Counted from the first letter of the stretch, positions 1 to 6,820 are shown. The stretch: 12,655 nucleotides of DNA from an uncultured Bacillaceae bacterium (GCA_937958375.1 CALGNY010000146.1:1-12655); one strand, 5' to 3'. A program made the numbers and translations. Notes: generated by a model not told the origin, from the letters alone.

Positions 1-141
1 TTTATCAACAGTTGGAGCAACTTTATCGGCAGTCAGAACTGGTTTATCGGCAGTTGGAGCAACTTTATCGGCAGTCAGAACAGCTTTTTCAACAGTCAGA
101 GCGCATTTATCAGCAGTCAGACCAACTTTTTCAACAGTCAC
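1..141 (-). CDS. Possible heptad-repeat protein, partial (C-terminus outside window)
   Basis: This minus-strand frame stays open through the whole repeat array. It has a GTG start at 141-139 with AAGGA about eight bases upstream. It encodes about 47 visible residues: a short VTVEK head, then six heptads of the form xxLTADK, with variants ending VEK or VDK. The GTG overlaps the TGA stop of the preceding small secreted ORF in a GTGA arrangement, as expected of translationally coupled genes. I do not recognise a function. The repeats alternate acidic and lysine residues and contain no membrane segment. An alternative is that a one-base deletion split a single longer ORF, because adding one base after the ATG-CGG near 146-141 would join the two frames. 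The repeat may also be non-coding. Confidence 0.35.
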   Translation of the reverse strand, partial: MTVEKVGLTADKCALTVEKAVLTADKVAPTADKPVLTADKVAPTVDK

Positions 142-147
142 CGCATT
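1..147. repeat. 21-bp tandem repeat array (about seven units)
   Basis: Seven consecutive 21-bp units begin at 1, 22, 43, 64, 85, 106 and 127. Each starts TTTATC or TTTTTC, followed by a conserved CAGT core; the last unit is degenerate. The period is exactly seven codons, so the reading frame is kept across the array. On the minus strand it reads as heptads such as VAPTADK, PVLTADK and CALTVEK. On the plus strand the same DNA reads as heptads such as FIGSWSN. The array continues past the left edge, so the copy number is unknown. Confidence 0.9.
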
Positions 148-389
148 TTTTCCTTGTTTAAGTCACTCTCCGATTCGGGCAGTGGTTTGGGTTGTGGTGG
201 TGGATCGGTTGGTAAGGGTAATGGTGATAGCGAGGTTAATTTATCCTCGGGTAAAGGCAATAGACCGTTCTCACACACCATCCTCTTTTCTTCATTCTCA
301 CAATCTATTTGTGGTTGCGAGGCGACCGGTTCAAAGCTGGGCATACTCACAATGACCATGAAGAACAAAGGTATAGCAAACTTCATCAT
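138..389 (-). CDS. Small secreted or membrane-anchored hypothetical protein
   Basis: This is an 83-residue ORF with a clear GGAGGTG ribosome binding site (complement of 395-401), seven bases from the GGAGG core to tandem ATG codons. The N-terminus MMKFAIPLFFMVIVSM is a hydrophobic segment preceded by one lysine. It is followed by residues that could be cut near PVASQ, so a signal peptide is likely. The rest is short and polar, with two cysteines near residues 30 and 39 and a proline-rich stretch (PLPLPTDPPPQPKP) at about 57-70. It lies about 107 bases downstream of the lytic transglycosylase on the same strand, with no clear terminator between them, so cotranscription is possible. No family is recognised. 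It ends at the repeat array, and its TGA overlaps a possible GTG start. An open plus-strand frame covers the same DNA but has no good start. Confidence 0.6.
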   Translation of the reverse strand: MMKFAIPLFFMVIVSMPSFEPVASQPQIDCENEEKRMVCENGLLPLPEDKLTSLSPLPLPTDPPPQPKPLPESESDLNKEKMR

Positions 390-496
390 CCAAACACCTC
401 CCTTTTCACAAAGTTCGTTATTTCAGTTACTTTATCCATATACGAAAATTCAAACAAGATGCAAAAAATCCGCCCCACGATCAGAGCGAATTTTCA

Positions 497-1147
497 TTAA
501 CCCATTATTTTTCGTACATAATTTTGTGTTTCTTCAAATGGTGGGATGCCATTATAACGATCGACATTGCCCGGTCCTGCGTTGTAGGCGGCTAGGGCCA
601 ATTGGACGTTTCCGTCATAACGATTCAGCATGTCCTTTAAATATTTGACGCCACCTTCAATGTTTTCTTTCGGATCGAAAATATTGCGGACACCCAGGCT
701 TTCAGCAGTTGCCGGCATCAGTTGCATCAACCCTGCCGCTCCGGCATGACTCACCGCATTTGGATTAAAGTTGGACTCGACTTGAATCACACGTTTCACC
801 AGGTCCACATCCACATTGAATTTCGCTGCCGTTTGCTCGATGAGTTCATCAAATGAGCTGCTGGATGTAGCTTCCTTCACTTGGTTCAAGATTGGAGATA
901 AGGTCTGGTTCATGTATGGCAATTGACCTGTCGCATCAAGCGGAAATTGACTCATTTGTGGTGCTTGTCCTGGATTCGGTTGATTCAAATAAAGCGACGA
1001 ATTCGTTTGTGGCTCCAGCATTGATGAAAATAACTGACTGAATAAAGAATATGTATTATTACTGTTGGTCGGATTTGAAAAATGATTGGTTCGGTTTGCT
1101 ACCTGTTGATAGTTTACGAACATTTCGTAGAAACGAGATTCCAGCAT
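497..1147 (-). CDS. Lytic transglycosylase, SLT domain (CwlQ/YjbJ-like)
   Basis: Predicted peptidoglycan lytic transglycosylase that cleaves the MurNAc-GlcNAc glycosidic bond and forms 1,6-anhydro-MurNAc. The start chosen is the ATG at 1147, which gives 216 residues. AAGAGGTGA lies just upstream; an in-frame GTG at 1156 falls inside that ribosome binding site. Residues 1-95 are a low-complexity Asn/Gln/Ser/Pro-rich region without an obvious signal peptide. The C-terminal half is a Slt domain (PF01464 type) with the catalytic Glu in the VESNFNP motif (about E124), GLMQLMPAT at about 139-147 and AAYNAGPGNV at about 186-195, as in Slt70/MltC-like enzymes. B. subtilis CwlQ (YjbJ) has the same overall build, with a short N-terminal region and a terminal SLT domain. 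Because no classical signal is visible, the export route is uncertain. It is divergent from kynU and may share its upstream region. Confidence 0.88.
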   Translation of the reverse strand: MLESRFYEMFVNYQQVANRTNHFSNPTNSNNTYSLFSQLFSSMLEPQTNSSLYLNQPNPGQAPQMSQFPLDATGQLPYMNQTLSPILNQVKEATSSSSFDELIEQTAAKFNVDVDLVKRVIQVESNFNPNAVSHAGAAGLMQLMPATAESLGVRNIFDPKENIEGGVKYLKDMLNRYDGNVQLALAAYNAGPGNVDRYNGIPPFEETQNYVRKIMG

Positions 1148-1181
1148 CCCGCTCACCTCTTTTAATCGAATTACTTCTATT

Positions 1182-1210
1182 TTACCATAGATTCATTCAT
1201 CCGCTAGAAT
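1182..1210 (+). promoter_or_regulatory. Candidate sigma-A promoter for kynUB
   Basis: TTACCA at 1182-1187 and TAGAAT at 1205-1210 are separated by 17 bases, matching the -35 and -10 consensus at four and five of six positions. The site lies about 50 bases upstream of the kynU start, in the short region shared with the divergent transglycosylase gene. It was found by eye only. Confidence 0.4.
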
Positions 1211-1260
1211 AATTTTCTAATCGGTTTATGATATATTTAGAGTACTTAGGAGGGATGGAC

Positions 1261-2538
1261 ATGTCGCAGTGGACAATTGAGCATGCAAAACAATTAGATC
1301 AAGCAGATCCTTTACGCGATTTAAAAAACGAATTTTACATTCAAGAGGGTCAGATTTATTTGGACGGAAATTCGCTTGGTTTACTGTCAAAACGCGCCGA
1401 AAAAACGTTAAATCAGGTATTCGACAGCTGGAAACAGTATGGAATTGATGGTTGGTCGGAAGGCGACTATCCATGGTACACGCTATCTGAAAACTTAGGT
1501 GAAAAAGTTGCCCCACTCGTTGGCGGGAAACCAGAAGAAGTCATCGTAACGGGCTCAACGACGAGTAACCTGCATCAGCTCGTCGCAACCTTTTATCGAC
1601 CAGAAGGCAAGCGGACGAAAATCTTAGCGGATGAGTTGAATTTTCCATCGGATATCTATGCGCTACAAAGTCAGCTGCAACTTCATGGGTATGACCCTGG
1701 GGAACATCTGATTCAGGTGAAAAGCCAAGATGGACGTACAATCCACGAAGATGATGTGATCGAGGCTATGACGGATGATATTGCGCTGATCATATTGCCG
1801 ACGGTTTTATACCGGAGTGGTCAGTTGCTCGATATTGAAAAAATAACGAAGGCTGCGAATGAACGTGGAATCCCAATCGGTTGGGATGGATGCCATTCGG
1901 TTGGTGCGATTCCACATCAGTTCCATGACATGCAGGTCGACTTTGCGTACTGGTGCCATTATAAATATGTGAACAGTGGTCCAGGTGGTGTGGCGGGTTT
2001 ATTTGTCCATGAAAAACATTTGAACAAGCGACCTGGCTTAACGGGATGGTTTGGTTCGGACAAAGATCGGCAATTTGATATGGAGCATACATTTACAAAG
2101 GCCGACACAGCTGGGGCGTATCAAATCGGAACGCCACATGTCCTCAGTGTCGCTCCATTGATTGGATCATTGGAATTGTTCGAAGAAGCGGGTGGAATTG
2201 AACGGATTCGGGAAAAATCACTCAAGCAGACGGACTATTTTATGAACCTTGTCAAGGACCGTCTCGGAACGTATGGGTTTGAACTTGGCAACCCGACAGA
2301 AGAAAATCGTCGTGGCGGTCATATTTGTTTGGAGCATTCGGAAGCGGCCCGGATTGCAAAAGCGTTAAAGCATAACAACGTCATCCCAGACTTCCGTGCA
2401 CCGAATGTGATCCGCTTGGCTCCGATTGCGTTCTATACATCCTATACGGATATTTACAATGCTGTCGACCGACTGAAACGGATTATGGAAAACCAAGAAT
2501 ACAAGCAATTCACCAATGAACGGGACGTCATCGCTTAA
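1261..2538 (+). CDS. kynU: Kynureninase
   Basis: PLP-dependent hydrolase (EC 3.7.1.3) that cleaves L-kynurenine to anthranilate and L-alanine in tryptophan catabolism. AGGAGG at 1248-1253 sits seven bases before the ATG at 1261; in-frame ATGs at 1228 and 1255 lie upstream of or too close to that site. The product is 425 residues, normal for bacterial KynU. Fold-type I features are visible: YLDGNSLGL near residue 33, VTGSTTSNLHQL near 96 (cofactor phosphate region), GWDGCHSVGA at 207-216 (Asp209 to the pyridine nitrogen), and HYKYVNSGPGG at 233-243 with the Schiff-base lysine at about K235. RAPNVIRLAPIAFY near 379-392 forms the conserved C-terminal part. It is followed 24 bases later by kynB and probably cotranscribed with it. 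The motif set is complete and I see no sign of decay. Confidence 0.96.
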   Translation: MSQWTIEHAKQLDQADPLRDLKNEFYIQEGQIYLDGNSLGLLSKRAEKTLNQVFDSWKQYGIDGWSEGDYPWYTLSENLGEKVAPLVGGKPEEVIVTGSTTSNLHQLVATFYRPEGKRTKILADELNFPSDIYALQSQLQLHGYDPGEHLIQVKSQDGRTIHEDDVIEAMTDDIALIILPTVLYRSGQLLDIEKITKAANERGIPIGWDGCHSVGAIPHQFHDMQVDFAYWCHYKYVNSGPGGVAGLFVHEKHLNKRPGLTGWFGSDKDRQFDMEHTFTKADTAGAYQIGTPHVLSVAPLIGSLELFEEAGGIERIREKSLKQTDYFMNLVKDRLGTYGFELGNPTEENRRGGHICLEHSEAARIAKALKHNNVIPDFRAPNVIRLAPIAFYTSYTDIYNAVDRLKRIMENQEYKQFTNERDVIA

Positions 2539-2562
2539 ATTTTTTCAGGAAGGTGAACGCGT

Positions 2563-3201
2563 ATGATTATCGATATTTCACGTAAATTAAACACCCAGAC
2601 ACCTACATGGCCAGGAGATCAACCTTTTTCCTATCAGCTGACGTGGTCAAAGGAAGAAACGGGCTCGGTCAATGTCGGGCAAATTGCTTCAAGCTGTCAT
2701 ACGGCAACCCATGTCGATGCCCCATTTCATTTTAATTCGCATGGGACGACCATCGATCAATTGCCCTTGGAACTTTTCATCGGCAAAGCAAAGGTCGTCG
2801 ATGTTTCCACCAAACAGATCATCAAACCGTCTGACTTGGCGTTTGTCGATTTTACAGGGATCAAACGGTTGCTTTTGAAGACGAATGCTTGGAAAGATGA
2901 GACGAGTTTCCCGAAAGAAATTCCTGTTCTTGATTCGTCCTTAGGTGCTTTTCTTAACGCGCGCGGGGTCGAGCTTATCGGGGTCGACTTGCCGTCCGTC
3001 GATCCGATTGACAGTAAAACGCTCGATACCCACCATGCATTTGAAAAAAATTCGATTCATATTTTAGAAGGATTGAATTTAACCCAGGTTGAAACTGGCG
3101 ATTATCGATTGACTGCCCTTCCACTATTCATCGAAGGTGCTGATGGGAGTCCGGTCCGAGCGATTCTGGAAACGTTGGATGAATCAGATCGTCGTTCGTA
3201 A
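2563..3201 (+). CDS. kynB: Kynurenine formamidase (cyclase-like family)
   Basis: Metal-dependent arylformamidase (EC 3.5.1.9) that hydrolyses N-formyl-L-kynurenine to kynurenine and formate. The 212-residue length fits bacterial KynB. The metal-binding signature HTATHVDAPFH is at 46-56 (H46, H50, D52, H56). The second-half residues expected of the family are present as H157 or H158 in DTHHAF and E169 in ILEGLNL. The N-terminal DISRKLNTQTPTWPGD is also typical of the cyclase superfamily (PF04199). AGGAAGGTG at 2547-2555 serves the ATG at 2563. It is the second gene after kynU. Its 3' end overlaps the 3' end of the oppositely oriented kynA by 18 bases, and I found no terminator between the two genes. 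Confidence 0.95.
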   Translation: MIIDISRKLNTQTPTWPGDQPFSYQLTWSKEETGSVNVGQIASSCHTATHVDAPFHFNSHGTTIDQLPLELFIGKAKVVDVSTKQIIKPSDLAFVDFTGIKRLLLKTNAWKDETSFPKEIPVLDSSLGAFLNARGVELIGVDLPSVDPIDSKTLDTHHAFEKNSIHILEGLNLTQVETGDYRLTALPLFIEGADGSPVRAILETLDESDRRS

Positions 3202-4011
3202 ACTCCAAAGCTCTGGGAAAAAATAATGGTCCAACACTTGTTTCAGATAGCCGACACCTGAAGACCCACCTGTCCCTTTTTTATGGCCAATGATTCGTTC
3301 GACCGTTTTCATGTGACGGAATCGCCATTGCTGAAAAGCGTCTTCAATATCCACGAGTTTTTCGGCAAGCTGGTAAAGGTTCCAATAACGGTCGGTATCC
3401 AAATAGACGGCTTCCCAAGCCTTCTGTACACTTTCGTTGGCTTCGTATGTTTCACGAACATCACGGTTGACGATTTTTTCATCGATATCGAAGCCTTCAT
3501 TCGCAAGCGCTTGAATGGCGACATCGTATAGACCAGGTGCTTCATATGCTTCCTTTAATTTTGTTAATAGTTCTGGGTCTTTTTTATAAATTTTCAGCAC
3601 GTAATCCGTTTTGTAGCCGAGCGCAAATTCGAGCATCCGGTATTGATACGACTGGAAGCCAGATGCCTGGCCTAGGTAGTCACGGAACTCAAGGTATTCA
3701 GACGGTGTCATGGTCGACAACACATCCCACGCTTGGATGATTTGGCGTTGAATCGATGACACGCGAGCGAGCATTTTGAATGCCGGTTGGTATGATCTTT
3801 CTTGGATGGCTGTTGTCGCAGCATAGACTTCATGCAGAGCCAGTTTCATCCATAATTCACTGACCTGGTGAATGATGATAAACAACATTTCATCATGATG
3901 ATCGGATAGGCGATGTTGACTGTTCAAGATCGAATCGAGCGATAAATAGTCACCATACGTCATTTTTTCCTTAAAATTCGTATGGATGTCTTTCTCATTT
4001 TCGAAAACCAT
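3184..4011 (-). CDS. kynA: Tryptophan 2,3-dioxygenase
   Basis: Heme enzyme (EC 1.13.11.11) that opens the indole ring of L-tryptophan with O2 to give N-formyl-L-kynurenine, the first step of the pathway completed by the adjacent kynB and kynU. It has 275 residues, the usual size for bacterial TDO. Diagnostic motifs are MTYGDYLSLDSIL near 17-29, FIIIHQVSELWMKL at 44-57 (distal His48), FRDYLGQASGFQS at 109-121 (substrate-binding Arg110), the likely heme-ligand His233 in FRHMKTVERIIG, and KGTGGSSGVGYL at 245-256, which binds the amino acid part of the substrate. AAGGAGG lies eight bases before the ATG. The gene is on the strand opposite to kynUB, whereas in many bacilli kynA, kynB and kynU form one operon. 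It is divergent from cysK. Confidence 0.97.
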   Translation of the reverse strand: MVFENEKDIHTNFKEKMTYGDYLSLDSILNSQHRLSDHHDEMLFIIIHQVSELWMKLALHEVYAATTAIQERSYQPAFKMLARVSSIQRQIIQAWDVLSTMTPSEYLEFRDYLGQASGFQSYQYRMLEFALGYKTDYVLKIYKKDPELLTKLKEAYEAPGLYDVAIQALANEGFDIDEKIVNRDVRETYEANESVQKAWEAVYLDTDRYWNLYQLAEKLVDIEDAFQQWRFRHMKTVERIIGHKKGTGGSSGVGYLKQVLDHYFFPELWSLRTTI

Positions 4012-4040
4012 ATCATTCGCCTCCTTTTTGTATCTATTTT

Positions 4041-4053
4041 ATTATACATGTAT
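4041..4053 (-). promoter_or_regulatory. kynA -10 element with overlapping palindrome
   Basis: On the minus strand a perfect TATAAT (complement of 4041-4046) lies about 30 bases upstream of the kynA start. It is overlapped by the perfect 10-bp palindrome ATACATGTAT at 4044-4053. The -35 region at the right distance is poor, which would fit a promoter needing an activator. The palindrome could be an operator, but this is inference from position alone. Confidence 0.4.
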
Positions 4054-4146
4054 GAGGCCCTTTTCACGAGTGAATGGGTTGAATCATTAGATAAGCTATT
4101 GGTAAACTAGGATTAGTGTTGAATTTAAAAAAGGAAGTGAAACAGC

Positions 4147-5082
4147 ATGCGTATCGTAAATAATGTTGCTGAATTAATCGGAAATACGCCACTGGTCAAG
4201 CTGAATAAATTGAACCCGGCAAACGGGGCCGATGTTTATGTAAAGTTGGAATTATACAACCCAAGTGGCAGTGTAAAAGACCGTGCAGCTTATAATATGA
4301 TTATCGAAGCTGAGAAAGCCGGTCATTTAAAAGAAGGATCCACAATCATCGAACCGACGAGTGGAAATACGGGTATCGGATTGGCAATGAACGCGGCAGC
4401 TCGAGGCTATCACGCCATTTTGACCATGCCGGATACGATGTCCAAAGAACGGATCAATCTATTGAAGGCTTATGGTGCTGAAGTTGTGTTGACGCCTGGT
4501 GATGAAAAAATGCCTGGTGCGATCGAAAAGGCGAAGGAATTATTGGATGAAATTCCGAACAGCTTCATGCCGATGCAGTTTGAAAACGAGGCGAATTCTG
4601 ATGCTCACCGAGGAACGACGGCTGTAGAAATTCAAGAGGCGATGAAAGAAATCAACAAATCTCTATCTGCGTTTGTTTGTACATCAGGTACGGGCGGGAC
4701 AGTTACTGGAACAGGCGAAGAACTGAAGAAAATGTTCCCTGACTTGACTGTCCACATCGCAGAACCAGCTGGCTCCCCTGTATTGACGGGCGGAAAACCT
4801 GGTAAGCATAAATTGGTCGGAACAAGTCCGGGATTTATCCCACCAATTTTGAACCAAGAGGTTTATGACGAAATCATGCTCATCGAGGACGACCAAGCCT
4901 ATAACATTACCCGCCGTTTAGCGCGCGAGGAAGGGATCTTGGTTGGACCATCTTCAGGCGCTTCCGTCTATACTGCGATCGAGGTAGCCAAACGAAAAGA
5001 ACCGGGTGAAGTCGTTGTTTGTATCGCTCCGGATTCCGGTGAACGGTACCTGTCTAGTGATTTATTTGATTTCACGAAGTAA
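4147..5082 (+). CDS. cysK: Cysteine synthase (O-acetylserine sulfhydrylase)
   Basis: PLP-dependent beta-replacement enzyme (EC 2.5.1.47) that makes L-cysteine from O-acetyl-L-serine and sulfide. It has 311 residues and no C-terminal CBS domain, so it is of CysK/CysM size rather than a full cystathionine beta-synthase. Visible motifs are the Schiff-base lysine K44 in NPSGSVKDRAA, TSGNTG at 71-76 (substrate carboxylate loop), GTGGTVTG at 181-188 (cofactor phosphate), and PDSGERYLSS near 295-304. The asparagine loop and the EPAGSPVLTGGKPG segment fit the family. Several positions differ from the common B. subtilis CysK (for example QFENEANSDAHRGTT), so a paralogue role such as CysM-like or a cystathionine-forming enzyme is not excluded. 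AAGGAAGTGA precedes the ATG. It is monocistronic, with a strong terminator directly after it. Confidence 0.9.
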   Translation: MRIVNNVAELIGNTPLVKLNKLNPANGADVYVKLELYNPSGSVKDRAAYNMIIEAEKAGHLKEGSTIIEPTSGNTGIGLAMNAAARGYHAILTMPDTMSKERINLLKAYGAEVVLTPGDEKMPGAIEKAKELLDEIPNSFMPMQFENEANSDAHRGTTAVEIQEAMKEINKSLSAFVCTSGTGGTVTGTGEELKKMFPDLTVHIAEPAGSPVLTGGKPGKHKLVGTSPGFIPPILNQEVYDEIMLIEDDQAYNITRRLAREEGILVGPSSGASVYTAIEVAKRKEPGEVVVCIAPDSGERYLSSDLFDFTK

Positions 5083-5097
5083 TGGATTGGACTTTCT

Positions 5098-5138
5098 ATG
5101 ATCGGCCTTTAGTAAAAATCTAAGGGCCGATCATTTTT
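5098..5138 (+). terminator. Intrinsic terminator of cysK
   Basis: A 15-bp stem pairs 5098-5112 with 5120-5134 (ATGATCGGCC on the left side, one G-U pair). The loop is TAAAAAT and the stem is followed directly by TTTT. It begins 16 bases after the cysK stop. The 224 bases between it and the next gene hold no gene that I can support. Confidence 0.92.
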
Positions 5139-5362
5139 GTGAATTAAGTGGCTTTGGACTTTATCAAGAGGATTCATACTTCTATTGAATCGGATTTCTC
5201 AATCACTACTATTCGACCCGAATGGATAAAAACCCGACTCCCTTCTTATTCATATAGCCGCCTCTTCCTGAGCATCTCTGTCGACTCTTTGCCTTAAATT
5301 TGATATTATTTAGATGGACGAATAGTACGGTACACGAAATAATATGAAAGAAGGATGAAACG

Positions 5363-6616
5363 TTGAATCAAGAGAAACAAGCAAAACGAAATTTGGCGAT
5401 CATGTGGTTCGCCAATTTTTTTATTGCTGGCAGCATGACGATGGTAATGCCCTTCCTATCCTTATATATTGAAACATTCGGTGATTTTTCTGAAGCCTAC
5501 GTCAGAAATTGGTCTGGCTGGGTGTTCGCCATTACATTCTTGACCGCCTTCCTGTTCTCCCCGTTCTGGGGAAGATTCGGTGATAAATTTGGAAGGAAAC
5601 CGATTCTGACAATCATGGGATTCGGTTTGGCGATTAGCATCTTTTTGATGGGTGTCGTTCAATCGGTGATCCAATTGTTTATTCTCCGGTTCTTCATGGG
5701 GATTTTTTCAGGATTTATTTCTACTTCCCAAGCACTGATCTCGACTCAGACACCGAAGAAGATTTCCGGTCGGGTATTAGGCACCCTTCAGACGGGTAAC
5801 GTAACGGGTACGCTGATGGGCCCATTGTTCGGTGGTTTTCTGGCCGATACGGTCGGGTTTTCGCAGGCCTTTATGGTGACTGCGTTCATTATGCTGATCG
5901 CTGGATTCCTGGTGGCTTTTGGGGTGAAGGAACAACGGATCGAAGAAGAAGGTACGTCTGAAAAAACGTATTCCAAACGAGAAGTACTGCAATTTATTTT
6001 CAGCCGGCCGATGTTGATTATGATGATCGTCATATCCATGTTCATTCAAATCGCACACTTTTCGGTGCAGCCGATCTTGGCTTTGTATGTCAGTGAAATC
6101 AATGGCCCAGCGAACTTGGCGCTCATGTCAGGGATTGCATTTTCAGTTACAGGGCTTGGAAACTTGCTGATGACGAGGCGATGGGGAATGATCGCCGACC
6201 GGGTCGGTTACGAAAAAATACTCATTTTATTACTGATTTTAGCTGGAATTGTCTACTTACCCGGTGCATTCGTAACGAGCGTTTGGCAGTTGGTGATCGT
6301 ACGTTTCTTGCTCGGTGTTACGTTAGGTGGTGTCATCCCTGTCCGGATGGCCTATATTCGACAAGTCGCACCCATCTCGATTCAAGGGGAAGTGCTCGGC
6401 TATAACACGAGCCTTCGTTTTCTCGGAAACGTCATTGGTCCGGTACTCGGAGGCGTGATCGCCGGTTTCTATGGCATCTCCTTTGTATTCATCGTGACTA
6501 GTGGATTACTGGTATTCAGTGGATTGACGTTGTTGTTTACAAAATGGAGAGAGACGGAAGGCAAAACATCACGGACGGTTTCCACTCGACGAGGCCAGGT
6601 TCATAAGCATAGTTAA
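5363..6616 (+). CDS. MFS transporter, DHA1-type multidrug efflux family
   Basis: Predicted proton-driven exporter in the cytoplasmic membrane, with 417 residues and about 12 hydrophobic segments split by a charged central loop at about 188-210. MFS motif A is present as GRFGDKFGRKP at 70-80. The antiporter motif C is present as GNVTGTLMGPLFGG at 145-158 and is echoed in the second half by GNVIGPVLGG at 355-364. This pattern points to drug/H+ antiport (DHA1), but the substrate cannot be read from sequence. The start is a TTG at 5363 with AAGGA seven bases upstream; nearby ATGs are out of frame and stop within a few codons. The C-terminal tail is short, basic and cytoplasmic. It is monocistronic, and I see no link to the kyn genes beyond proximity. 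Anthranilate or kynurenine export would be speculation. Confidence 0.88.
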   Translation: MNQEKQAKRNLAIMWFANFFIAGSMTMVMPFLSLYIETFGDFSEAYVRNWSGWVFAITFLTAFLFSPFWGRFGDKFGRKPILTIMGFGLAISIFLMGVVQSVIQLFILRFFMGIFSGFISTSQALISTQTPKKISGRVLGTLQTGNVTGTLMGPLFGGFLADTVGFSQAFMVTAFIMLIAGFLVAFGVKEQRIEEEGTSEKTYSKREVLQFIFSRPMLIMMIVISMFIQIAHFSVQPILALYVSEINGPANLALMSGIAFSVTGLGNLLMTRRWGMIADRVGYEKILILLLILAGIVYLPGAFVTSVWQLVIVRFLLGVTLGGVIPVRMAYIRQVAPISIQGEVLGYNTSLRFLGNVIGPVLGGVIAGFYGISFVFIVTSGLLVFSGLTLLFTKWRETEGKTSRTVSTRRGQVHKHS

Positions 6617-6648
6617 GATACAAAAAAACCATTGATTAATCTCTGTTC

Positions 6649-6690
6649 GAGCTATTCTTATTCACACAAGAATAGCTCTTTTTTTATTTT
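6649..6690 (+). terminator. Intrinsic terminator after the MFS gene
   Basis: A perfect 11-bp stem (GAGCTATTCTT at 6649-6659 with AAGAATAGCTC at 6668-6678) has an 8-base loop and is followed by seven T, an A and more T. It isolates the efflux gene from the phosphate operon. Confidence 0.93.
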
Positions 6691-6754
6691 GCAAGCCTTT
6701 TTTCAGCTAATTCAGACCTTTCCAAATACCCTCAAACCCTTGATACGACAACGA

Positions 6755-6820
6755 TTTACATATTCTTAACACTTTCTTTACGTTAACTTTACAGACATTT
6801 CGACTTTTGCAAGCTACGAT
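6755..6820 (+). promoter_or_regulatory. PhoP box array and pst promoter
   Basis: Five hexamers occur at an exact 11-bp period: TTTACA (6755), TTAACA (6766), TTTACG (6777), TTTACA (6788) and TTCGAC (6799), each separated by five bases. This matches the B. subtilis PhoP consensus of TT(A/T/C)ACA direct repeats with about 5-bp spacing. A plausible -10, TACGAT, is at 6815-6820, with the last hexamers occupying the -35 region where a consensus element is missing. This fits activation by phosphorylated PhoP under phosphate starvation. A weaker sixth unit (TACGAC) may lie at 6744-6749. Confidence 0.9.

Noticed and set aside
1..147. CRISPR array
   Set aside because: The 21-bp units are directly abutting, imperfect and lack unique spacers, so this is a tandem coding-type or minisatellite repeat rather than CRISPR.
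444..495. Inverted repeat GAAAATTC/GAATTTTC after the transglycosylase stop as a terminator
   Set aside because: The arms are short and A/T-rich, the loop is about 36 bases, and no T-run follows in the minus direction.
1..648. Long open plus-strand frame running from the left edge to 648, including a TTG-started ORF from 154
   Set aside because: It lies antisense to a small ORF with a good ribosome binding site and signal peptide, and to the 3' part of the transglycosylase. Its only start is a TTG with no clear ribosome binding site, and the residues beyond the repeats look like shadow translation.
1228..1260. Upstream ATGs at 1228 and 1255 as kynU starts
   Set aside because: The AGGAGG at 1248-1253 lies after the first ATG and almost touches the second. 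Only the ATG at 1261 has normal spacing and gives the usual N-terminus.
5344..5366. Mini-ORFs (ATG at 5344 and 5355) just before the MFS start, one ending in a TGA that overlaps the TTG
   Set aside because: They have only three or four codons, and such short frames arise easily by chance in this purine-rich ribosome binding region. No support for leader-peptide control is visible.
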